DNA of 64,000 bases from Acinetobacter sp. WCHA55 (GTDB lineage Bacteria > Pseudomonadota > Gammaproteobacteria > Pseudomonadales > Moraxellaceae). The stretch's first letter is position 1; each line of letters opens with the position of its first letter. Made by a program: the position numbers and the translations under genes. Under the pieces are notes generated by a model, which saw only the letters and a program-made list of their open reading frames with translations, ran no database searches and was not told the origin of the DNA. Of this stretch, positions 17,268 through 25,721 are shown in pieces. Location of the stretch: assembly GCF_002165305.2 (NCBI RefSeq), contig NZ_CP032286.1, positions 3,286,001-3,350,000 on the forward strand. The letters run 5' to 3'.

Positions 17268-17817
17268 GATGGTCACCTTGATCATCTTCTAAAGTATTGC
17301 TCACCGTGCTGATCACCATTTGATAAGGCACTTGCAAATTATTCAGTTCAATTGCTCCTTCATTTTGCTGAATTTTCAACACGGGTTGCTGCTGTATATA
17401 AATGGTATCGTCTTTCTGCACGACCGTATTTTGAGCAGTATGTAAGGTAGCAAAATTTGGATACGTGGCATACAGAATATCACGCACCACATAATCAAAA
17501 GGCAACCGTTTCATTGGATCAATCCGCTGTTCAACTTCGACCTTTTGACCATCAAAACTGAGCTTAAACAACTGTTGCCCTGTGAGGCTGAGCGCTAACA
17601 TATCAAGTGACTGCCCCCGTTGTTGCTGATACAGTAAAAAGCTGAAACTCTGGGTTTTCCACTGCACTTCAATTTGATCTTGACGTTGATAATTTTGCGC
17701 AGCCCACTGCGGGGTCACGAGTCCCTGCGCCTTGGGGATCCAGCTTTGGCAGGCACTACAGAGCAGAGCACTGGCTAAAAGCCAACTGACAGTTTTCAAA
17801 CGTAGCTTAAGTTTCAT
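17260..17817 (-). CDS. DUF3261-type lipoprotein of aryl polyene cluster (ApeN-type)
   Basis: A 185-aa predicted outer-membrane lipoprotein. The signal sequence ends in lipobox ALLCSAC (Cys about residue 23). The mature part is beta-rich (VQWKTQSFSFLLYQQQ, LALSLTGQQLFKLSFDG, YVVRDILYATYPNF), typical of DUF3261 proteins found in aryl polyene clusters and resembling LolB-like lipid carriers. Together with the LolA-like protein and the MMPL exporter it probably handles delivery of the pigment lipid to the outer membrane. It overlaps the FAD enzyme upstream by 11 bp. Confidence 0.85.
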   Translation of the reverse strand: MKLKLRLKTVSWLLASALLCSACQSWIPKAQGLVTPQWAAQNYQRQDQIEVQWKTQSFSFLLYQQQRGQSLDMLALSLTGQQLFKLSFDGQKVEVEQRIDPMKRLPFDYVVRDILYATYPNFATLHTAQNTVVQKDDTIYIQQQPVLKIQQNEGAIELNNLQVPYQMVISTVSNTLEDDQGDHHD

Positions 17818-19108
17818 CGGTCAGCGACTCTTTTTGCGGTTGTTCTTCTCGGCAATATTCGGCCAAAGTGCTCAGACGTTGCTTGGCATTACGATGAATC
17901 GGGTTAGTTGCATCCCACGCATAACCTGCCAGTAAGGAAGCAATCATACGGCGGATTTTTTCATCCTGATGAGTGGAGAACACCACATCCTGAAATTCAC
18001 CTGAATACCATGACTCGACATAGGCACGGAATACCTGAATGCCTTTACGTAGTGGCTTTTCATATTGCTCCATCCAATCTACTGCCTGACCCTGCAGCAC
18101 TTGCTCGACCAATGGTACGGCTAGACTGGACGATTTTAAGGCAATGGTTACCCCCGAAGAAAAGACAGGATCGAGGAACTCGCCCGCATTACCCAGTAGC
18201 GCATAATTGTTTGATGCCAAATGTTTCACATCGGCAGAATAGCCCACCAAAGTACGCACAGGAGTATCATGTTTGGCATGGCGTAATACATGCGATAAGC
18301 TAACATCATCGGCCAAAATACGTTTTTGCAAAGCTTCTAGGTCATAATCTGCACTGCCGTCATAACCATATTTTTCAAAGAAATCTTGCTCCGCCACGAT
18401 GCCAAATGAAGAGCGCCCATCGGCAAAGGGAATCAGCCAATACCACGCACGATGATCTTTTTCATGTACGGTAATTAAAATTTTCTCACGATCAAACTCA
18501 GGGTCATCCAACAAACCATCTTCGATATGGGTAAAGACTGCACGGCGCACAGGAAAGTCCGACGGGCTTTCTAAGTCGAGAAACTTCGGCAAAATACGGC
18601 CAAAACCGCTGGCATCTAAGAGGAACTTGCCTTGAATTTGGTAGCTGTCGCCTTGCGCATCTTTGACCGTCAAAATCGGCTGTGTGGTTGCGACATCGAC
18701 CGCCAAAACTTCATGACCAAAACGGATATCCGCGCCCATTTTTTCGGCTTGCACTGCCAAAAGCTGGTCAAAGTTGGCACGTCGTACCTGCCATGTGGTG
18801 CCTGGGCCTTCACTAAACTTTTGAGTAAAATCATAAAAACTACGCTGTGTGCCTCTTAAAAAAGCCGCGCCATTTTTAAACTGAAAAGCATATTCGTCGG
18901 CATGGGCACGCACTGTCTCCAACAATCCCGCTTCTTCTAAAAACACCATACACTGTGGCAATAAAGACTCACCGATGGAAAAACGCGGAAAATATTGCTT
19001 TTCAATCACCGTGACTTGGTAACCTTTTTGGCGCAACAAAGCTGCGGCTGAGCTGCCTGATGGTCCCGCCCCAATAATTAAAACATCTGTTTGTTGCATG
19101 GTGCTCAT
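17807..19108 (-). CDS. FAD-dependent halogenase-like oxidoreductase in aryl polyene cluster
   Basis: A 433-aa flavoprotein monooxygenase-fold enzyme. FAD motif IIGAGPSG lies at about residues 11-18 and the second flavin motif in LLGNAGEFLDPVFSSG. Two features point to the flavin-dependent halogenase branch: FSIGESLLP near residue 43, and W-x-W-x-I-P exactly present at residues 222-227 (WYWLIP). A Lys at about residue 78 (FQFKNGAAF) lies where the halogenase catalytic Lys is expected. Halogenated aryl polyenes are known (brominated xanthomonadin). A hydroxylase or inactive paralogue cannot be excluded from sequence alone. It stands between the exporter and the DUF3261 lipoprotein gene. Confidence 0.8.
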   Translation of the reverse strand: MSTMQQTDVLIIGAGPSGSSAAALLRQKGYQVTVIEKQYFPRFSIGESLLPQCMVFLEEAGLLETVRAHADEYAFQFKNGAAFLRGTQRSFYDFTQKFSEGPGTTWQVRRANFDQLLAVQAEKMGADIRFGHEVLAVDVATTQPILTVKDAQGDSYQIQGKFLLDASGFGRILPKFLDLESPSDFPVRRAVFTHIEDGLLDDPEFDREKILITVHEKDHRAWYWLIPFADGRSSFGIVAEQDFFEKYGYDGSADYDLEALQKRILADDVSLSHVLRHAKHDTPVRTLVGYSADVKHLASNNYALLGNAGEFLDPVFSSGVTIALKSSSLAVPLVEQVLQGQAVDWMEQYEKPLRKGIQVFRAYVESWYSGEFQDVVFSTHQDEKIRRMIASLLAGYAWDATNPIHRNAKQRLSTLAEYCREEQPQKESLTDET

Positions 19109-19126
19109 AGCACTGTACCCTTTGAC

Positions 19127-21451
19127 TCAGCTCTTTGGCTGATATTGTTGAACCACCACATGTTTTGCATCGGAGGATGTAAAAAGTGTGGCATAAATAA
19201 ATGAAAAAATAACGCCCAGCAACACTGTTAAGCCAAAACTGTGAATGGCATAGGTATGACTAAAGGACAGCAAACCAAAACTAAAGAACGTCGACATCAT
19301 GCACAGGAATAAAGCCATCCCCACCACCTGCGGATGATCATGTCCGTGGCGGTAGAAAATCGCATAGTCCACCCCAATCCCAATGATTAGGAAGGTACCC
19401 ATAATGCTGAATAAATTAATCTCGACCCCCAGCCATGCTTGAATCGCAAACGTGGTCATTAAGGCCATGCTGACAGGCAACACCAACGGTAGAATTGATT
19501 TTTTGCCATATAGTGCCCCTAAGCCAATGGCTAAAATCACCAAAGCGCTGAGTAATAACCACTGTGCCTGCTCACGGTGCTGTTTAAACAATTCAGACAG
19601 TTGATGAACGGGACGTAACAGTTGTACATCAGCATTTTCAAGCTGTTGTACAGCTTTGACATCATGCACATTTTGCAGCATCACCAAACGTTGTGTCGGA
19701 CTCATCTGCAAAAAATACAGAGGATGATCTTTAAAGACGGCTTCGGTCAGCAACGGCTGGTCTTTTAAATGCGCTTGCCAGTTTAAAACATCGGCTGCGT
19801 TGAGCTGTAACGCTTGCGCATATTCCACCAAAGCGGGCTGGGGAATCGCCTGCAACATTGCAATATTGTGTTTTTGCTGCTCAAGTGATGGAATCCACTG
19901 CCCTAAAGCTTGTACAGCATCCAACTTGCCAGCCTGTTGCAAGGGCGCAAGCTCTGCCAGTAGTTGCTGTTCGCGCTGCTCCAACTCTGCTGGGGTTCTG
20001 CCCTGTACCACAAAGTATTCACTGCTTTGCTGTTGCATAAAACGCGAACGAATATATTGATCTTCCTGCTTTAAGGTGGCATCCATACTTTGTAAATTAC
20101 GGATGTCATCATTGCTTCTCAGCAAGGCGAGACTACTACCCATCACCAGTAGAATCAGTGCAATCATGCCATAACGCAGCGTATTTCGACTCTGCACATA
20201 ACTGCGTGCTTTGCCAATAAAGCCCAAAGCACGTATCGCAGGTTCCGCATTCAGCGCAGGCAAACGTGGCAACAATAAAATACTGGTCACCCATGCGGCG
20301 CTCAGTCCAACCATGGAAAAGACCGCAATCTGCTTAAAACCCGGAAATGGGGTAAAACTCAGCACTACATAAGCCAACAATGTAGTCATCAAACCCACAA
20401 ATAGGCTTGGCAATAATGGTTTTAAAACTGCAAATCCATCCACCTGTCGGTGCTGAGACTGCATGGCCATAAAGTAAAATGAAAAATCGACACAAACCCC
20501 TATCAGACTGGCGCCAAAGACCAGTGTCATCAGGTGAATTTCACCGAAAACCCAATACGTCACCGCAAAGGCCACCAGACTGCCTGTACCGACCGCGACC
20601 ATTTCCGTCAGCATCGGGCGTATCGAACGGAAGCCAAACCAGACCAGTAGTAATATTCCGATGGTCGAACCCACGCCAATAGTCGAGATTTCCTCTTTGG
20701 CAGAATTGGTGCCGAACTGTGCAAACAGCAGCGTGCCTGTCCAGTGCGGTTTAACCTGCAACTGGCTAAGCTGCTGATTGATATTTTGAATAAAAGCAGC
20801 AGTCTGCTCTTGGTAGGCAATGTTATAAGGGCTGTTGTTGAGCTGAAGTACCATCAGGCGCGAGATACCTTGCTCATCACGAATGGTCGCAAAGCCCTGC
20901 TCTAAATTGACATCGGCATTACTTTGTAGAGCGCTTAAACCCACTGCATAACGCGGGAATAGCAACAAGGGATCTTGCTTGAGCATTTCAGCCGTGATTG
21001 GCATGCCCGGACTCATCAGTTGCAATAAGCCCTGCTCTATCAGTGCGGTATGATCCTGCCCTTGCACAATCTGCTGATCAGTCTTGGATAATAACCCCGC
21101 TTTGTGTAGATACAGCGCTTGGGCAAATTGATCAGGATCAAGCTGCGGACGAACGGGTAAAAACAGCTGACTGTGATCGGCTTGGGTTTTGAGTGCTTGC
21201 GTTGCCTGTTCTAATTGCAGATCTGTTTTGGCATCCAACACCACAAAAACTTTGTCATTTAACTGCTGACTGACATATTGCTGTGCTTGTTCCAGATGAG
21301 CATCTTGATGGGCCTCAGGCAACAAAGCAAAAATATTGGTCTCAATCTTAATGCCTTTATTCAGCCAAGCCACACCCAGTGCCAAAGCAATGACACACAA
21401 CAGCAACAACCACAGGCCGCTAAATTTATTTTGCCAATTGGAAAAGCGCAT
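19127..21451 (-). CDS. MMPL/RND-family exporter of aryl polyene lipid (ApeM-type)
   Basis: A 774-aa polytopic inner-membrane protein. It has two repeats, each of one N-terminal helix, a large periplasmic domain and a block of five helices (first block about residues 255-395, second about 630-760). Hydrophobic segments include LWLLLLCVIALALGVAWL, VGSTIGILLLVWFGFRSI and FSIMGTFLIIGIGVDYAIF. The GxxxDY/F motif in the second block (GIGVDYAIF) and GVCVDFSFYF in the first are the MMPL/RND proton-relay signatures. It probably flips or exports the pigment lipid. Its start overlaps the end of the LolA-like gene by 26 bp. Confidence 0.92.
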   Translation of the reverse strand: MRFSNWQNKFSGLWLLLLCVIALALGVAWLNKGIKIETNIFALLPEAHQDAHLEQAQQYVSQQLNDKVFVVLDAKTDLQLEQATQALKTQADHSQLFLPVRPQLDPDQFAQALYLHKAGLLSKTDQQIVQGQDHTALIEQGLLQLMSPGMPITAEMLKQDPLLLFPRYAVGLSALQSNADVNLEQGFATIRDEQGISRLMVLQLNNSPYNIAYQEQTAAFIQNINQQLSQLQVKPHWTGTLLFAQFGTNSAKEEISTIGVGSTIGILLLVWFGFRSIRPMLTEMVAVGTGSLVAFAVTYWVFGEIHLMTLVFGASLIGVCVDFSFYFMAMQSQHRQVDGFAVLKPLLPSLFVGLMTTLLAYVVLSFTPFPGFKQIAVFSMVGLSAAWVTSILLLPRLPALNAEPAIRALGFIGKARSYVQSRNTLRYGMIALILLVMGSSLALLRSNDDIRNLQSMDATLKQEDQYIRSRFMQQQSSEYFVVQGRTPAELEQREQQLLAELAPLQQAGKLDAVQALGQWIPSLEQQKHNIAMLQAIPQPALVEYAQALQLNAADVLNWQAHLKDQPLLTEAVFKDHPLYFLQMSPTQRLVMLQNVHDVKAVQQLENADVQLLRPVHQLSELFKQHREQAQWLLLSALVILAIGLGALYGKKSILPLVLPVSMALMTTFAIQAWLGVEINLFSIMGTFLIIGIGVDYAIFYRHGHDHPQVVGMALFLCMMSTFFSFGLLSFSHTYAIHSFGLTVLLGVIFSFIYATLFTSSDAKHVVVQQYQPKS

Positions 21452-22067
21452 TTTCCGCAGCCGTTAAAGTTTGAGGTTGAGTCGTTTGCTGGCTAAAACG
21501 AATGATGGTGCGATTATTGGCTTGTTCCAAAATGGTAATACGGTCCACATAACGCTGACCTTGCGCATCGACTTGGACAAAAAGCTTTTTAAATAGACTG
21601 CTTTTCGGCGTTAAGCTGACATTCCACTGCGTCGGACTGTAATTGGCAGACACCACATTAAAGTTTTTAGCGAGTGCCGCTTCATTGCCCGACATCAACT
21701 GTAAAAACATCGTCGCTACAGAGCCATACGGGGTTTTATCGACTTCAATTTGACTGGACGTGCGCTGTGTCTTTTGTACCAGCTTACGCGGTGTCACCAC
21801 CAAATCGGCTTTGACTGGACTTTGAATCTGCCACAGCACGCCTTGGTTTTTGCTGAACAGTACCGTGCCTTTGGACACATAGGTTTTATTCAAAGTGGCC
21901 AGTTTCTTCTGTTGCTCAAATTGGGCACGCACCACAGGCGTTGCACCGAGCTGAGCAAACACCTGCTTCAATTCAGTATTTTGTGCATTCACTGTAGGAG
22001 CAAGCAGTGTCATCACGCTAGCTGTACACGCAACCAAAATCAACTTAAAAAAATTGTATCGAATCAT
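21426..22067 (-). CDS. LolA-like outer-membrane lipoprotein carrier (ApeL-type)
   Basis: A 213-aa periplasmic protein with an N-terminal signal peptide (FFKLILVACTASVMTLLAPTVNA). The mature part has the LolA-like sequence LKQVFAQLGATPVVRAQFEQQKKLATLNKTYVSKGTVLFSKNQGVLWQ. Dedicated LolA paralogues occur in aryl polyene clusters and are thought to shuttle the lipid across the periplasm. The frame extends to 22103, but the ATG at 22067 directly follows a GAGTAA motif, fits a signal peptide start and clears the thioesterase stop, so it is chosen. Confidence 0.86.
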   Translation of the reverse strand: MIRYNFFKLILVACTASVMTLLAPTVNAQNTELKQVFAQLGATPVVRAQFEQQKKLATLNKTYVSKGTVLFSKNQGVLWQIQSPVKADLVVTPRKLVQKTQRTSSQIEVDKTPYGSVATMFLQLMSGNEAALAKNFNVVSANYSPTQWNVSLTPKSSLFKKLFVQVDAQGQRYVDRITILEQANNRTIIRFSQQTTQPQTLTAAENALFQLAK

Positions 22068-22074
22068 GCTTGCA

Positions 22075-22500
22075 TTACTCCGCTTTAAATTCAGGCCATG
22101 CATTTAAACAGTCCAGCAACACCTGTGGCGACTGGAAGCACATTTCACGTTTTTCAATGTGTACCGCCACTTGTGAGGTATAGCCCTTGGTCAACTTTCT
22201 GCCTGAAACTGCATCGAAAATCAGATATTCGATTTTTAAGCGATTTTCCCATTCTTTTAAAATGGCACGCACACGAATTTTTTGCTCAAACTCGATGCCT
22301 TGTACATAGCGCACATGACTTTCAATCACCGGCCATGCATAGCCCGAGTCACGCATCTGGTTATAGTTATAGTGAAATTGATCCAGCAATTTGCAGCGCG
22401 CAATTTCAAAATATTTTAAATAATGCCCGTGCCACACCACATTCATGGTGTCGACATCATGAAAAGGCACTTCAATGATTACATCAGCATGCATGCTCAT
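22075..22500 (-). CDS. 4-hydroxybenzoyl-CoA thioesterase-family protein (ApeK-type)
   Basis: A 141-aa hotdog thioesterase. The signature of the 4HBT branch is clear: FHDVDTMNVVWHGHYLKYFEIAR, where the Asp and His are the catalytic/general base region. It could hydrolyse mis-primed or finished acyl-ACP, or release the polyene for transfer. It starts 4 bp after the ammonia-lyase stop and ends 7 bp before the LolA-like start. Confidence 0.88.
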   Translation of the reverse strand: MSMHADVIIEVPFHDVDTMNVVWHGHYLKYFEIARCKLLDQFHYNYNQMRDSGYAWPVIESHVRYVQGIEFEQKIRVRAILKEWENRLKIEYLIFDAVSGRKLTKGYTSQVAVHIEKREMCFQSPQVLLDCLNAWPEFKAE

Positions 22501-22503
22501 TTC

Positions 22504-24036
22504 CTATGAATATTGAACAGCAATGCTGTCTAACAGTTCTAAATCCTCAAAGCGATGAACCAATGCCTGAAGCTCTTGTTGCAAAGGACGATCTTCCACT
22601 ACATAGGTGAAGCTCTGAAGCACCCAGTGTTGAAATGCTGTTAAAACAGGGCTGAGTTCTGTATCTACCCCTTTGAGTTTGACCGCCTGAACCGCTGCAC
22701 AGCTGAGTGCCGCAATCACTTGTTCAGTCAGGGTAATCACTCGACTGGCATCACGCGCAGCAATGGTACCCATACTGACTTTGTCTTGATTATGACATTC
22801 GGTTGAGCGTGAGAAAATCGACGCAGCGAGGGTTTGTTTCAAGGCTTCTGCTGTCCATGCCGAAACCCCAATTTGCACCGCTTTAAAGCCATGATTCAAC
22901 GGCAAACGCTCAGGGCTTGAACCGGTTAAATTGCGCGGCAAACCATTGTTCATTTTATAGTCGACCAACTGTGCCAACTGACGATCCATCAAGTCGGCAA
23001 TATTCGCGATCATAATTTTCAGGCTGTCCATGGCTTGGGCAATATGTCCGCCATAGAAATGTCCACCATGCAGTACCCGCAGGTTCACTGGGTCAATCAA
23101 TGGGTTGTCGTTACTTGAATTCAGCTCATTTTCAATAAACTGACGCAACCAGACTTTAGAATCTTCAAACACCCCAATCACATGCGGTGCACAGCGCAGT
23201 GAATAACGGTCTTGCAGGCGCGAACTTTGGTGCTCGGTCTGCACTTCACTGTTTAACCAGTCACGTAACTGAGCTGCAATATGTTGCTGTCCCGGATGTG
23301 GTTTCTGCGCAAACAAGACTTCATCAAAATGGCTTGGATTCCCTTCTAAAGCCAAGACATTCAGGGCAGTAATCAAAGTACTGGCAAAAGAAATCTGTTC
23401 GGCTTTTTTATAATTCAGGCAGGCAATCGCGGTCATAACCGCTGTACCATTCATCAGGGCTAAGCCTTCTTTAGGGCGCATCACCAAAGGCTCCAAACCT
23501 TTTTCGGCATACACTTGTGCAATCGGTACGATCTGGTCTTGATAGTACACATCACGCTCACCGACCAAGGCCCCAGCGATATAAGACAAAGGCGTCAAGT
23601 CCCCACTGGCACCCACCGAACCTTCTGAGGGAATCACAGGAATGACATCTTCATTCAGCATCCAGACCAAACGCTGTAACAAGGCATGCGAAACACCCGA
23701 ATAGCCGCGCGCCAAAGAACATAAACGCACCACCACGACAGCACGTGCGGTAATTAAGTCTAAGTTTTGTCCCATGCCACAGCCATGAAAACGCGATAAA
23801 TGTAGTGGTAGCTCATGCACTTGATGGGCTGGAATTTCGACTAAGCACGAATCGCCATAGCCCGTGGTCACACCATAAATGACGCCTTCGTCTTGCAACA
23901 GCTGATCGAGGAAATCTGCGCCACGTTGAATCAATGCTGTCCATTCAGCAGAGGCAGGCAATGCCACCTGTTTTTCCTTACGCGCTACAGCCACAACATC
24001 TTCAATACTGAGCGGAGTTTCCCCAACAATTAACAC
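22504..24036 (-). CDS. Aromatic amino acid ammonia-lyase (HAL/TAL/PAL family)
   Basis: A 510-aa MIO-dependent lyase. The prosthetic group forms from Ala143-Ser144-Gly145 (GSVGASGDLTPLSYIAGALVGE), and the catalytic Tyr is about residue 54 in GVIYGVTTGYGD. The substrate-selectivity pair reads Phe83-His84 (SRFHGCG), differing from the Ser-His of histidine lyases, the His-Leu of Rhodobacter TAL and the Phe-Leu of plant PAL, by my alignment. In this cluster it most likely makes cinnamate or coumarate as the aryl starter, a role known for lyases in flexirubin clusters. It is not part of a hut operon here. Confidence 0.9.
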   Translation of the reverse strand: MLIVGETPLSIEDVVAVARKEKQVALPASAEWTALIQRGADFLDQLLQDEGVIYGVTTGYGDSCLVEIPAHQVHELPLHLSRFHGCGMGQNLDLITARAVVVVRLCSLARGYSGVSHALLQRLVWMLNEDVIPVIPSEGSVGASGDLTPLSYIAGALVGERDVYYQDQIVPIAQVYAEKGLEPLVMRPKEGLALMNGTAVMTAIACLNYKKAEQISFASTLITALNVLALEGNPSHFDEVLFAQKPHPGQQHIAAQLRDWLNSEVQTEHQSSRLQDRYSLRCAPHVIGVFEDSKVWLRQFIENELNSSNDNPLIDPVNLRVLHGGHFYGGHIAQAMDSLKIMIANIADLMDRQLAQLVDYKMNNGLPRNLTGSSPERLPLNHGFKAVQIGVSAWTAEALKQTLAASIFSRSTECHNQDKVSMGTIAARDASRVITLTEQVIAALSCAAVQAVKLKGVDTELSPVLTAFQHWVLQSFTYVVEDRPLQQELQALVHRFEDLELLDSIAVQYS

Positions 24037-24041
24037 AAGAC

Positions 24042-24956
24042 TTATCCTTTATTCCAAAAATTATAAAAATTAAACCATTGATAGGGCGCGCGTATGCAAT
24101 GCTGTTCCAACAGTGCCACATACTGTCGTGTGGTCTGTTGCATGGCTTGTAAACGCTCTTTACGTGGCCAGTTTAACTGCTCCGCGACTTGATGAATATG
24201 CACTTCAAAATGTGTATCGACTCGATAGCAGAACACTGCCAGCACAGGAGCTTTCAGCAAACTGGCCAAGATCCAAGCGCCTTGCGGCCACAGCGCCTGC
24301 TCACCTAAAAACGCAATCGATTGTACCCGATCTGACTGCACAGGTACGCGGTCTGCCGCCACAATCACCCATTCACCCTGATCCAATTTATCCTGTAAAA
24401 TCAGTGCTGTTTCAATTCCCAACTCATCCACCGAAACCAAATTGACATCGGCATGTTCATTCAGCTTTTTTAAAAATGCATTGAACTTGGTGGCATGTTT
24501 TTGATAGACCAACACATTAATTTTCTGCGGATGCTCTGCTTTGACGGCGCGCAGCAATTCAATATTGCCAAAATGCGATACCACAATCACCGCACCTTTT
24601 TGATAGTGCGAGCGAAAGTGCGCATGACCATGTAGCTTTAAGTTCTGTTCAGGAATATGCCCAAGCCAACCTTCAATTTTATCTAAAATACATTCGCCAA
24701 ATTGCATCAAATGCGTATAGCTGTGCCACAGCTGCGGCTCAGTCTGAAACGGAGACTGTGCACCTGTAAAATGATGCAGTTTTTTTAAGTACAACAGAGA
24801 AGCCTGACGCGCGGTATTGGAAAAGAGCCAGTACCATAAAATCACAAAGTACAAGATGACTCGGCACAGCCAGCGCCCACCTAAACGGTAGAAACCCAGC
24901 ATCAGCATCAGCGGCAACATCCCGCCCCGCTCTTTCACGGCGCTCCATTTCTGCAT
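24042..24956 (-). CDS. Lipid A-type lysophospholipid acyltransferase (LpxL/HtrB-like)
   Basis: A 304-aa membrane-associated acyltransferase of the LpxL/LpxM superfamily. A hydrophobic N-terminus (VILYFVILWYWLFSNTA) is followed by the catalytic His in AVIVVSHFGNIELLRAV (H-x4-E, about residues 137-142), then WVIVAADRVPVQ. In E. coli ApeJ this activity is fused to a glycosyltransferase; here it is a separate gene, 17 bp after the glycosyltransferase. It probably acylates the lipid anchor of the pigment. Confidence 0.88.
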   Translation of the reverse strand: MQKWSAVKERGGMLPLMLMLGFYRLGGRWLCRVILYFVILWYWLFSNTARQASLLYLKKLHHFTGAQSPFQTEPQLWHSYTHLMQFGECILDKIEGWLGHIPEQNLKLHGHAHFRSHYQKGAVIVVSHFGNIELLRAVKAEHPQKINVLVYQKHATKFNAFLKKLNEHADVNLVSVDELGIETALILQDKLDQGEWVIVAADRVPVQSDRVQSIAFLGEQALWPQGAWILASLLKAPVLAVFCYRVDTHFEVHIHQVAEQLNWPRKERLQAMQQTTRQYVALLEQHCIRAPYQWFNFYNFWNKG

Positions 24957-24973
24957 ATGCTTCTCTGACCGCC

Positions 24974-25708
24974 TTAGCCTTTAACTTTCTGATAAATCAG
25001 TTTGGGGAACCGCAGCAGCATGCCACCTAACAAGCGACTATGCGCGCGCGCCATGCCCAAATTGTCACGCCACACATCAAAATGTGAAATGCCACCTTCA
25101 GGGTAAATCACATGCGTGGGCAAATTGATAAACGGCACATTGTCCCATTTCAAACGCACCAAAATTTCCGAGTCAAAGCCCATCCGCGGTTGAAACTTGG
25201 CTGTATTTAGAATGTTCACCGTCTGCGCCAAAGGATAAACACGAAAGCCACACATGCTGTCTTTAATGTCAAAAGACAGACTGTTAATCCACACCCAAAT
25301 ATGGGTTGCATAACGGCCATAGAGACGTTTTTTTGGAACAGTCGCATCAAAGATCGGCTGACCAATAATCATGGCTTTGGGATGCTGGATAGAGGTGTCT
25401 AAAAAGCGTTGCACATCCTGCCAATCATGTTGTCCATCCGCATCCAGTTGCAAAGCATGGCTATAGCCACATTGAAAGGCATGCTTGAGACCCGTGATCA
25501 CCGCCTGCCCCTTCCCTTGATTGTGGGTATGTTCAACCAAATCGACCCTTGGGTAGTCCTGCGCAAGCTGATGTAACACTGCGGTACAAGCGGCATCACT
25601 GCCATCATTCACCATAATGATGGGTAACTCAAAAGCACTTAAATGTGACAGTAACGCAGCCAAATAATGCGGATGGTTATACACAGGAATCACAAAGCAG
25701 TGTTTCAT
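24974..25708 (-). CDS. Family 2 glycosyltransferase of aryl polyene cluster
   Basis: A 244-aa GT-A fold enzyme. The N-terminus FVIPVYNHPHYLAALLSHL and IIMVNDGSD are typical of family GT2 (first Asp). The DxD-like metal site is LQLDADGQHDW (about residues 90-100), as in dolichyl-phosphate mannosyltransferase-like enzymes. With the following acyltransferase it corresponds to the two halves of E. coli ApeJ, suggesting transfer of a sugar to the lipid carrier of the pigment. No transmembrane helices are apparent. Confidence 0.9.
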   Translation of the reverse strand: MKHCFVIPVYNHPHYLAALLSHLSAFELPIIMVNDGSDAACTAVLHQLAQDYPRVDLVEHTHNQGKGQAVITGLKHAFQCGYSHALQLDADGQHDWQDVQRFLDTSIQHPKAMIIGQPIFDATVPKKRLYGRYATHIWVWINSLSFDIKDSMCGFRVYPLAQTVNILNTAKFQPRMGFDSEILVRLKWDNVPFINLPTHVIYPEGGISHFDVWRDNLGMARAHSRLLGGMLLRFPKLIYQKVKG

Positions 25709-25721
25709 TTTTTCTCTCGGC

